Below are positions 1 through 7,359 of a stretch of DNA of 12,592 nt, one piece after another; position 1 is the stretch's first letter; the number at the start of each line of letters is the position of its first letter. A program made the translations under genes and the position numbers. A model generated the notes under the pieces. The model had not been told where the DNA came from, made no database searches, and saw nothing but the letters and a program-made list of their open reading frames with translations. Source of the stretch: Candidatus Eiseniibacteriota bacterium (GTDB lineage: Bacteria; Eisenbacteria; RBG-16-71-46; JAGVPR01); NCBI GenBank assembly GCA_020052115.1, contig JAGVPR010000379.1:1-12592 (forward strand), read 5' to 3'.

Positions 1-1
1 C

Positions 2-496
2 GTCGCGCTTGCGGGCGGCGGTCGCTCGCGCGCCGAGACGATCGTGCGCCGCAGGCGCCTGGCCGAGAGGCTTCTCACGGACGTGCTCTCGGTCCCGGGC
101 GACGAAGCCCAGAGTCAGGCCTGCCACTTCGAGCACATCCTGAGCCCCGAGGTGACCGAGACCGTCTGCACCTTTCTCGGCCATCCGCCCACGTGCCCTC
201 ACGGCCGGCCGATCCCGCGCGGCGCCTGCTGCACGGGATCCGGGCGCGATCAGATGCGGCCGCTCGTCGTCCGCCTCAAGGAACTGGCCATCGGCCAGGG
301 GGCGCGCGTGGTCTTCATCACGCCGCGCTTTCTCACCAGGCTCTCGCGGCTCGCCACCCTGGGGCTGACGCCGGGCTCGGTCGTTCGCCTCCACCAGCGC
401 CAGCCGTCCTTCGTGCTCGAGATCGGCGAGACCACCGTCGCCATTGACGCGGAGATCGCGGGCGAGATCTACGTCCGACCCGTACCGCCCTCATGA
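2..496 (+). CDS. DtxR/MntR-family metal-dependent transcriptional repressor with FeoA-like domain (5' partial)
   Basis: Reading frame 2 is open from the window edge, so the N-terminal winged helix-turn-helix is missing and only the C-terminal part is seen. The edge-proximal residues (GRSRAETIVRRRRLAERLL) match the end of the DNA-binding domain and start of the dimerisation domain of DtxR-type regulators. The dimerisation domain carries C-x-x-E-H (Cys codon at 122-124), the usual metal-ligand cluster, followed by the family-typical CPHGRPIP. The last ~80 residues (from about 254) resemble the FeoA/SH3-like third domain: RLATLGLTPGSVVRL, then a segment ending EIAGEIYV. Such proteins bind DNA when loaded with Fe(II) or Mn(II) and repress uptake or storage genes. 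The stop overlaps a possible ATG of the next gene (ATGA at 493-496), so this regulator and the two downstream genes are probably co-transcribed. The first Met in the frame (44) is internal and not the real start. Which metal it senses cannot be read from the sequence. Confidence 0.88.
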   Translation, partial: VALAGGGRSRAETIVRRRRLAERLLTDVLSVPGDEAQSQACHFEHILSPEVTETVCTFLGHPPTCPHGRPIPRGACCTGSGRDQMRPLVVRLKELAIGQGARVVFITPRFLTRLSRLATLGLTPGSVVRLHQRQPSFVLEIGETTVAIDAEIAGEIYVRPVPPS

Positions 497-518
497 GGCC
501 GATTGCCTCAACCGCCAT

Positions 519-525
519 GGGAGGA
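519..525 (+). promoter_or_regulatory. Ribosome binding site that sets the start of the outer-membrane protein gene
   Basis: GGGAGGA lies 4-6 bases before the ATG at 529. Upstream in-frame ATGs at 493 (overlapping the previous stop as ATGA) and 517 lack a comparable site. Starting at 529 puts a well-formed signal peptide at the N-terminus, so 529 is preferred. Translational coupling from 493 stays possible. Confidence 0.6.
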
Positions 526-528
526 TTT

Positions 529-1350
529 ATGAAGACTCCAGTGCCGGCCCTCGCCTTGAACACCGGACTTCTCGCCGGCGCGCTTGCCTGCCTCTTCATC
601 CCCACGGAGGCGACGGCGACCGAGCGACACTTCACGTATACGTATGGGTCGGCGGTGCTCAATAGAGGCGATGTCGAGGTGGAGCCGTGGACGACGCTTC
701 GTGTCGAGCGATCCGGCTTCTACGCCAGATTCGATCAACGGCTCGAAGTGGAGGTGGGGCTCGCGGAACGGCTTCAGTCATCCTGGTACCTGAACCTCAC
801 CGCGATCAACCAAGAGATCGAGGGCGCGCGTGCGTCGAAGTTCGAGTTTGCGGGAGTCTCCTCGGAATGGAAGTACAAGCTGGCCGACCCGGTGGCCGAT
901 CCCTTCGGCGCGGCATTGTACGGCGAACTCACGGCGGGGCCCTCCGAGTCGGAACTCGAGGCGAAGCTCATTCTCGACAAGCATCTCGGCGCTCTGGTGG
1001 CGGCGTTCAATCTCACGGCGGAGCACGAGTGGATCTACGAATCGGCGGAGACCGAGCGCGAATTCGTCCTGGAGCTGGACGGCGGCCTCGCCTGCTTCCT
1101 CTCGCCGGCTCTGACGGCGGGGCTCGAAATCCGCAGCCACAGTGACTGGGAGAGCGCTGAAGGATGGGGGATGCAGCACTCGGCGCTCTTCGCGGGACCG
1201 GCCCTGAGCTACGCGCAGCCCGCTTGGTGGGCCGCTCTCACAATCCTGCCGCAGATTGCCGCAATCGAAGGCGCCACCGACGGCGGCCTCGTGCTCGATG
1301 GGCACGAGCGGGTAGAGGCGCGCCTGATCTTCGGCGTGCACCTCCAATGA
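529..1350 (+). CDS. Predicted outer-membrane beta-barrel protein of unknown function
   Basis: A 273-residue protein with a Sec signal peptide: Lys at position 2, a hydrophobic core around residues 7-25, and an ATA|TE cleavage site near residue 30. The mature part has no long hydrophobic helix. It consists of many short amphipathic stretches with alternating hydrophobic and charged residues (such as RFDQRLEVEVGLAERL, SWYLNLTAI, EWKYKL, REFVLELDGGLACF, RVEARLIFGVHLQ), the look of an outer-membrane beta-barrel of about a dozen strands. The C-terminus ends in Gln rather than the usual aromatic residue. I do not recognise a named family. It lies between a DtxR-type repressor and a heme lipoprotein, and its stop overlaps the next start by 4 bases (ATGA at 1347-1350), so it probably works with the cytochrome, for example as a porin or as an outer-membrane part of a metal or electron-transfer route. 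That role is inferred from context only. Confidence 0.7.
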   Translation: MKTPVPALALNTGLLAGALACLFIPTEATATERHFTYTYGSAVLNRGDVEVEPWTTLRVERSGFYARFDQRLEVEVGLAERLQSSWYLNLTAINQEIEGARASKFEFAGVSSEWKYKLADPVADPFGAALYGELTAGPSESELEAKLILDKHLGALVAAFNLTAEHEWIYESAETEREFVLELDGGLACFLSPALTAGLEIRSHSDWESAEGWGMQHSALFAGPALSYAQPAWWAALTILPQIAAIEGATDGGLVLDGHERVEARLIFGVHLQ

Positions 1351-1697
1351 TGGGGCGGAAGCTCACGCGGACCATTCTGGCGTCGTTGACGGTCCCCGCG
1401 ATACTCCATCTGGCGGCCTGTGCTTCCGGCCTCGCGCAACCGCAGGCCGGCGACGCCCTCCGCGCCGCGGAGCGGTGGCCCGGCGTGACGTTGGAGCAGC
1501 TAGCGGAGGGACGCTCGCTCTACGTGGCAAGGTGTGCCGGTTGCCACAACCTGCACCTCCCCGAAAGATACACGCCGGAGAAATGGCTCGATCTGGTGCC
1601 CGCCATGGCTGTAAAGGCCAGGCTCTCTCCTGGTGAGGTCGAGACGATCGAGCGCTACCTGTATGCGACGAGCGCGCGCGTGCGCGACGAGAAGTAG
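1347..1697 (+). CDS. Small mono-heme c-type cytochrome lipoprotein
   Basis: A 116-residue protein starting at the ATG in the ATGA overlap; a second in-frame ATG at 1350 is equally usable. A lipoprotein signal with lipobox LAAC places the lipidated Cys at residue 25, so the mature protein should be membrane-anchored on the periplasmic side or in the outer membrane. One heme-attachment motif CAGCH spans residues 63-67, and Met87 in VPAMAVKARLS is the natural candidate for the distal heme ligand. The helix ending IERYLYA resembles the C-terminal helix of class I cytochromes. One heme and about 90 mature residues indicate an electron carrier rather than an enzyme. It is translationally coupled to the preceding outer-membrane protein and under the same likely DtxR-linked operon. 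The partner reductase or oxidase is not in the window. The heme motif and lipobox are seen directly; the physiological role is unknown. Confidence 0.82.
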   Translation: MMGRKLTRTILASLTVPAILHLAACASGLAQPQAGDALRAAERWPGVTLEQLAEGRSLYVARCAGCHNLHLPERYTPEKWLDLVPAMAVKARLSPGEVETIERYLYATSARVRDEK

Positions 1698-1701
1698 CGG
1701 A

Positions 1702-1749
1702 CTGGGTGATTCGCGCCTGCGCCCCTGCGGACAGACGCGAACCTCCCAG
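1702..1749. terminator. Possible bidirectional hairpin between convergent genes
   Basis: The 66-base gap between two convergent genes contains nested inverted repeats: CTGGG (1702-1706) with CCCAG (1745-1749), and TTCGCG (1710-1715) with CGCGAA (1736-1741). There is no T-tract on either strand, so as an intrinsic terminator it is weak. Its place between converging stops is the main support. Confidence 0.3.
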
Positions 1750-1763
1750 CCCGGCTCAACACA

Positions 1764-2750
1764 CTAGCGGCCGGTCGGCGGCAGGAACGCCTGCTTCAAC
1801 CTCCCGAACGTCACCTGCCGGACCGCGCTAGGAATCGTGACCGCGTAGGACATCACCTTCGCCCTTCCGAGCGAAATCTCCACGCCCGACGCGAGCGCGA
1901 TGTGCAACGCCTCGACCTCCGCCTCCGCGCGATCTCCCTCCGGAGAGACGAGGCTCGTGTTCCACCCCGCGCTCATCCAGAGGATTCCGAGCATGGCGAG
2001 CGTGTCAGGCGAAACCTCGATCATCCCGCCTGGGCCGATCGTCACGGGCTGCCCCAACACCCGCAGCCCCTGGACCTCCCACTGCGGATCGGCCATGGCC
2101 GCACCGGGATCTCCCGCGCGAACGAACGCCGTCGCGCGACCCCGGATCACATCTGCGGTGACGGCTCCTTCGAGGAGACCCACGTTCGTGAGCTCCGCGA
2201 AGCCGCGGCTCTCCACCTCACCGAGAGAGTGAACGCTCGACGTGGAATCCGCCGCCGAGCCTGCCGTGACGAGTCCCCCGTTCAGCGAAGCCTCCACCGC
2301 GCCCGCGGTGCCCTGAGCGCCTGTCGAGGACGACCCGTCGAACGCGCTCGTCGCGCAGCTCAGGCTCTGTGCCGAGAGGAACCCCGGAACATCCACGGAG
2401 AACGCCGCGTCGGAATCGGACGCATCGGGCGGGGCCGACGCCTCGCACGCGATCGGGATGATCCGAGGGATCGCGGAGTACGCAGCCGCCGGAATCGAAA
2501 GAACATGCGCTCCCATCGCGGACTCCGAGGCAATCGTTCCGCTGCCCCCGGAGACGAGGACGCCGAGAGTCTCGATCATGGCTGGGTTCATCACCGCGAA
2601 GGGCGACGAGATGTAGGTCCACGCCCCGACGGCGTCGGCGGTGCCGTCAAACTGCACGGTCTCTGCCAGGAGCGACGGCGGCGCGAAGATGGAGAACGAG
2701 GCGAGCCACAGTGCGATGACGAAGCGGGACTGATGAAGGATCCGGCGCAT
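1764..2750 (-). CDS. Secreted protein of unknown function, possibly choice-of-anchor P-like
   Basis: A 328-residue protein starting at the ATG at 2750, behind GGGAGG with a 5-base spacer. A longer frame runs up to 2861, but that start lies inside the -35 box of the promoter described here and would not be transcribed. It has a Sec signal peptide: Arg/Lys-type n-region MRRILHQSRF, hydrophobic core 11-28, cleavage after LLA at residue 29. The mature protein is rich in Ala, Ser, Gly and Val, with few charges and two cysteines (residues 102 and 132) that could form a disulfide. The segment from about residue 170 to 215 (ESRGFAELTNVGLLEGAVTA and following) resembles secreted proteins of the choice-of-anchor P type, in which an Ala/Ser/Val-rich domain repeats a LLGG-VTAD-V motif. 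No C-terminal anchor such as PEP-CTERM or LPXTG is visible. The function is unknown and the family link is tentative. It is monocistronic, facing the cytochrome operon end to end. Confidence 0.75.
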   Translation of the reverse strand: MRRILHQSRFVIALWLASFSIFAPPSLLAETVQFDGTADAVGAWTYISSPFAVMNPAMIETLGVLVSGGSGTIASESAMGAHVLSIPAAAYSAIPRIIPIACEASAPPDASDSDAAFSVDVPGFLSAQSLSCATSAFDGSSSTGAQGTAGAVEASLNGGLVTAGSAADSTSSVHSLGEVESRGFAELTNVGLLEGAVTADVIRGRATAFVRAGDPGAAMADPQWEVQGLRVLGQPVTIGPGGMIEVSPDTLAMLGILWMSAGWNTSLVSPEGDRAEAEVEALHIALASGVEISLGRAKVMSYAVTIPSAVRQVTFGRLKQAFLPPTGR

Positions 2751-2832
2751 GGAAACCTCCCGCGTTGGATGTAGCGTGCGAAACGGGAAGAAACTCGACG
2801 CGCCAGGAACAGAGATGTCTCTCGATGGCGAC

Positions 2833-2861
2833 AATCTACGCGGAAGCGGGGAAAACGTCAA
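2833..2861 (-). promoter_or_regulatory. Sigma-70-type promoter of the secreted-protein gene
   Basis: On the minus strand, TTGACG (2861-2856) and TAGATT (2838-2833) are separated by exactly 17 bases. This is five of six matches to the -35 and a good match to the -10 consensus in otherwise GC-rich DNA. Transcription would begin near 2825, leaving a leader of about 75 bases before the ATG at 2750. Confidence 0.72.
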
Positions 2862-2882
2862 GCAGGGTTCAGGGAGAAAGCC

Positions 2883-2941
2883 AAGTCCGCCTCCTTCGGC
2901 GGCCCCGTTGCCGGGTGAAGGCCGCTTCAGGAGGCGGACTT
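2883..2941 (-). terminator. Long inverted-repeat hairpin downstream of the NtrC-like gene
   Basis: A perfect 13-base inverted repeat, AAGTCCGCCTCCT (2883-2895) with AGGAGGCGGACTT (2929-2941), encloses a second stem GCGGCC/GGCCGC (2899-2904, 2920-2925) and a small apical stem CCCG/CGGG. On the minus strand it is followed by a moderately T-rich stretch (TTGGCTTTCTCCC). It sits between the stop of the NtrC-like gene (2997) and the -35 box of the next gene, so a terminator that insulates the two units is the simplest reading. The T-tract is poor, and a dispersed palindromic repeat element is an alternative. Confidence 0.5.
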
Positions 2942-2996
2942 GATCAGAACCGGATCCGCTCGGATCTTGAATCGGACCGAACGGCCGGCCGGCGGA

Positions 2997-4397
2997 CTAC
3001 GCCGCCCGGCGCTCGCGCTCCGGCGGATGAAGCTCGTACTTCTGGATCTTGTAGCGGAGCGCTCCCCGCCCCAGCCGGAGCATCTTTGCCGCTTTCAGGA
3101 CGTTCCACGCCGTCGCCGCGAGCGCCGCCTCGATGACACGCTTTTCGACCAGCTCGAGCGAGACGCCCCCTTCGGGGAAGTGAACGTGCACCTCCGATCC
3201 GACGACATCGAAGAGCCGAGGGCGGGCCCCCTGCGCGGAGAGCGGGAAGTCCTCCGGCGTCAGGATGCCGGTGTTGCTGAGGAGCGTCGCGCGCTCGAGG
3301 AGGTTGCTCAGCTCGCGAACGTTTCCCGGCCAGTGATAGCCGTGGAGCATCAAGCGCGCCTCCGGCGTCACGCGGACCTCGCCCTTGCCGAACTTCGCGG
3401 CGTACTGAGAGGTGAAGTGATCTATCAGCAGGCCGACGTCGTCGCCACGCTGGCGCAGCGGGGGCATCACGATCTGCACGACGTTGAGCCGGTGGTACAG
3501 ATCGGCCCGGAAGCGCCGCTCCGCCACCTCGGTCTCGAGATCCCGGTTCGTCGCCGCGACGATCCGCACGTCCACCGGGATCTCGGCGAAGCCCATGACG
3601 CGTCGGAACTTCTTCGTGTCCAGGAAGCGGAGCAGCTTCGCTTGCAGATTGAGGTCCAGCTCGCCGATCTCGTCGAGGAACACCGTGCCCCCGTCGGCGA
3701 TCTCGAAGAGGCCGATCTTCTCGTTCACGGCATCCGTGAACGCCCCTTTCTCGTGTCCGAACAGCTCGCTCTCCAGTAAGTTCTTGGGGATCGCGGCGCA
3801 GTTGATGTCCATGAAAGGTCCCTGCCGCCGGTCGCTGTGATAGTGGACGGCCTTGGCGACGAGTTCCTTCCCGGTTCCGCTCTCTCCCTGGATGAGCACC
3901 GACGTGGCCATGCTGCCGGAGACTTGCCGGGCCACTGCGATCGCCCTGAGGAGAGGCTCGCTCCCGCCAAGGATTTTCCGGAAGGAATGCTCCTCCGCGA
4001 CGGCGGCCGTCATCGCCCGCTCGGCCATGCGTCTCTTGAGCGACCGAGACGCGTAGCTCACGAGCGTCTTCAGCGCCTCCAGGTCGAGCGGCTTCAAGAG
4101 GAAGTTCCGCGCGCCGAGGTGTGCGGGCAGCGGCTCCAGGCGAGCACCTTCCTGGTCAGTGAGAATGACCACCTGTGTCTTCGGGTTCGCCCTCTTGACC
4201 GACTCGAGCAGACCGGCGACGAGATCGCGGTCCTCCAGCTCGACGACGGCGAGGTCCACTTGCAGCGATCCGGCGCGGGAGAGTGCGCCCCTGAGGTTCA
4301 TTGACGAGAGGACTTCGTGCCCCATCTCGGTGAGAAGGTCGGAGATCCGGTTCTTGAGGTTTTCGTCCCGTTCGATGAGGAGGATCCTGAGCTTCAT
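2997..4397 (-). CDS. NtrC-family sigma-54 activator with degenerate receiver domain
   Basis: A 466-residue three-domain protein. Residues 1-115 are a CheY-like receiver, 140-375 the AAA+ sigma-54 interaction domain, and about 415-455 a Fis-type helix-turn-helix. The AAA+ core is intact: Walker A GESGTGKE at 171-178, Walker B TVFLDE ending at 243, AATNRDL at 281-287, [11 protein letters not shown] with the arginine finger region from 296. Two features are unusual. In the receiver the expected phospho-accepting Asp is Glu53 ([10 protein letters not shown]) and the acidic pair reads E9-R10, although Thr80 and Lys102 are kept. The sigma-54-contacting loop reads GAFTDA (218-223) instead of GAFTGA. 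No histidine kinase is adjacent. The protein may therefore act without phosphorylation, as known for FleQ/FlrA-type activators with atypical receivers. The start has GGGAG 5 bases upstream. It lies downstream of the chaperone operon, separated by a strong terminator, and no convincing promoter of its own was found in 4398-4520. Confidence 0.92.
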   Translation of the reverse strand: MKLRILLIERDENLKNRISDLLTEMGHEVLSSMNLRGALSRAGSLQVDLAVVELEDRDLVAGLLESVKRANPKTQVVILTDQEGARLEPLPAHLGARNFLLKPLDLEALKTLVSYASRSLKRRMAERAMTAAVAEEHSFRKILGGSEPLLRAIAVARQVSGSMATSVLIQGESGTGKELVAKAVHYHSDRRQGPFMDINCAAIPKNLLESELFGHEKGAFTDAVNEKIGLFEIADGGTVFLDEIGELDLNLQAKLLRFLDTKKFRRVMGFAEIPVDVRIVAATNRDLETEVAERRFRADLYHRLNVVQIVMPPLRQRGDDVGLLIDHFTSQYAAKFGKGEVRVTPEARLMLHGYHWPGNVRELSNLLERATLLSNTGILTPEDFPLSAQGARPRLFDVVGSEVHVHFPEGGVSLELVEKRVIEAALAATAWNVLKAAKMLRLGRGALRYKIQKYELHPPERERRAA

Positions 4398-4520
4398 CGC
4401 GTCTCCCGACGGGCCCGCAGGCCCCCAACCGAGCGCGCCCGAGGGCGGCCCTCGTTCCTAAGATGTGTGAGGCCGGAGTGTCGCTGGATCTATCGGGAGC
4501 ACGGCCTGCGAACTTTGCTG

Positions 4521-4562
4521 AAAAAACGGAAGGGGCCGAAGACGCACTGCGTCTCCGGCCCC
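4521..4562 (-). terminator. Intrinsic terminator of the chaperone-protease operon
   Basis: On the minus strand a 15-base stem, GGGGCCGGAGACGCA with TGCGTCTTCGGCCCC, is complete if one G-U wobble is allowed. It is followed within five bases by six T residues (complement of A4521-A4526). The wobble makes the hairpin stronger on the minus strand than on the plus strand. It begins about 50 bases after the htrA stop and closes the operon before the NtrC-like gene. Confidence 0.9.
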
Positions 4563-4614
4563 GCTCGCCGGGCCCCACCCCGGTCGGCCCGGCGATCCTC
4601 CGATGACCTCGCCG

Positions 4615-6153
<1,539 letters not shown>

Positions 6154-6183
6154 CGAACTACCTCCTTCTCCTCGTGATGGATA

Positions 6184-6912
6184 TCACTTTCTGGCGGATC
6201 GAGTCTCTTTCTCCAGCTCCTCGAGTAGCTCCCGCTGCCGCTCCGAGAGGGTGCGCGGTATCACAACCCTGATGGTTACAAACTGATCCCCCGCTTGGTT
6301 CCCTGAGCGGGCGCCGAGCCCGCGAAGCCGGAACGTCGTTCCGGGCTGCGTCCCCGGCAGAATCTTAAGTTCGGCGCGGCCGGAGGTGCCGTAAGCACGC
6401 ACCCGCAGACGCGATCCGAGAGCCGCCTGCGAGATGCTGATCGGCACCTCGCAGTGGACGTCGAGGCCGCGGCGGCGGAAGAAGCCGTCGTTTTCCTCGA
6501 CGACCTCTTCCGCCGCTCCGGCTCCCGCGGGCTCGGAGCTCCAACCACCGAACCCGCCGCGGAAGAACTGCCCGAAGAGATCGCTGAAAGCGGCCGGATC
6601 AATGGACTCGACCCGCATACCCCCGGGGCTGCGGCCGGCGCCTCTGCGGAACATCTCCTCGTCCAGCGTCGCGCCACCGGGCATCCCTCCGTAGCGGCGA
6701 ACCTGATCGTACCGGCCGCGCTTCTCGGGATCGGAGAGGGTCTCGTACGCCTCCGAGACCTCCTTGAATCGCTCCTCGGATGCTTTGCGGGTCGAAGGAT
6801 TGGCGTCGGGATGATGCTTCTTCGCGAGGCGGCGATAGGCCTTCTTGATCTCGTCGTCCGTCGCGGATTCGGTGAGGCCGAGAACCTTGTAGAAGTCCTT
6901 CGGAGCGGCCAC
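6184..6912 (-). CDS. Short zinc-finger-less DnaJ/CbpA-like J-domain co-chaperone
   Basis: A 242-residue protein from a GTG start with GAGGAGGA 8 bases upstream. The J domain (5-70) has the HPD motif at 34-36, required to stimulate DnaK ATPase. A Gly/Phe-type linker with Met and Glu follows (74-130), including DPAAFSDLFGQFFRGGFGGW. The C-terminal part (about 148-235) corresponds only to the second substrate-binding subdomain and terminal helix of DnaJ/CbpA: DVHCEVPISISQAALGSRL, then PGTQPGTTFRLRGLG and GDQFVTIRV. There is no CxxCxGxG zinc finger and no first C-terminal subdomain, so it is well below the ~300 residues of CbpA and ~370 of DnaJ. It is a compact J-protein probably dedicated to the DnaK encoded two genes upstream. 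Gaps of 30 bases on each side put it firmly in the operon. A conventional dnaJ and grpE presumably lie elsewhere in the genome. Confidence 0.9.
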   Translation of the reverse strand: MAAPKDFYKVLGLTESATDDEIKKAYRRLAKKHHPDANPSTRKASEERFKEVSEAYETLSDPEKRGRYDQVRRYGGMPGGATLDEEMFRRGAGRSPGGMRVESIDPAAFSDLFGQFFRGGFGGWSSEPAGAGAAEEVVEENDGFFRRRGLDVHCEVPISISQAALGSRLRVRAYGTSGRAELKILPGTQPGTTFRLRGLGARSGNQAGDQFVTIRVVIPRTLSERQRELLEELEKETRSARK

Positions 6913-6942
6913 AGCGGGGGATCCTCCTCGCGGCCCATCCTA

Positions 6943-7272
6943 TCATACGGGCTCGCCGCTTCCCTCGGACGGAGCGGGCTCGGACGCGTCGGGTGCGGCG
7001 GCTTCGGGCTTCGACATCTCCTCGACGTAGTTCATCCGGAGCGTCATCAGCGTGCTCCTGAGCCGCCGCGACTCGGCGTCGGAGCGGCGGCCATCCGTCC
7101 TCCGCTCGAGCATGCCCAGGACGTCAATCGCAAGCTTCGCCAGCTCGAGCCGCCTCTCGGGCTGCCCCGTGGCCGGATTCACGATCTTCCCGAGCGCGAA
7201 CCACGTTTCCGTCTCGAAGCGCCCGATCAGGTACTCGAACAACGCCTCGTCGTGCAGCCCCGTCCCCTCCAC
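6943..7272 (-). CDS. DUF1844-domain protein
   Basis: A 109-residue protein from a GTG start at 7272, with GGGAGGGG 6 bases upstream. Residues 10-84 match the DUF1844 pattern as I know it: LFEYLIGRFETETWFALGKI, NPATGQPERRLELAKLAIDVLGMLERRT, then a final helix with LMTLRMNYVEE. The domain looks all-helical. The tail (87-109) is rich in Pro, Ala, Glu and Ser and is probably disordered. There is no signal peptide, so it is likely cytoplasmic. No biochemical function is established for the family. Its place between dnaK and the J-protein gene (87 bases after dnaK, 30 before dnaJ) suggests a role in the Hsp70 cycle or a stress-linked adaptor, but that is inference from position. Confidence 0.88.
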   Translation of the reverse strand: MEGTGLHDEALFEYLIGRFETETWFALGKIVNPATGQPERRLELAKLAIDVLGMLERRTDGRRSDAESRRLRSTLMTLRMNYVEEMSKPEAAAPDASEPAPSEGSGEPV

Positions 7273-7359
7273 GACTTTCCCCTCCCATGCGCGACGTGAG
7301 ATGGAAGGCCGCCGGCATCACGGATGATCGGCCCTCCGTCGCACGGCCTGCGCCGGACG

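Noticed and set aside
44..46. ATG at 44 as the true start of the DtxR-type gene
   Set aside because: The frame is open upstream and the preceding residues already match the family, so the gene begins outside the window.
2751..2861. N-terminal extension of the secreted protein up to an ATG at 2861
   Set aside because: The extension contains the -35 and -10 boxes and would place 37 residues before a standard signal peptide. The ATG at 2750 has a good ribosome site.
4398..4520. Own promoter for the NtrC-like gene
   Set aside because: No pair of boxes or -24/-12 element stood out in this stretch. One must exist unless read-through of the terminator supplies the message, but I cannot place it.
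7273..7359. Small gene or regulatory RNA between dnaK and the DUF1844 gene
   Set aside because: Only an out-of-frame ATG at 7288 and a 4-base-pair ATCA/TGAT stem were seen, too little to support a feature.
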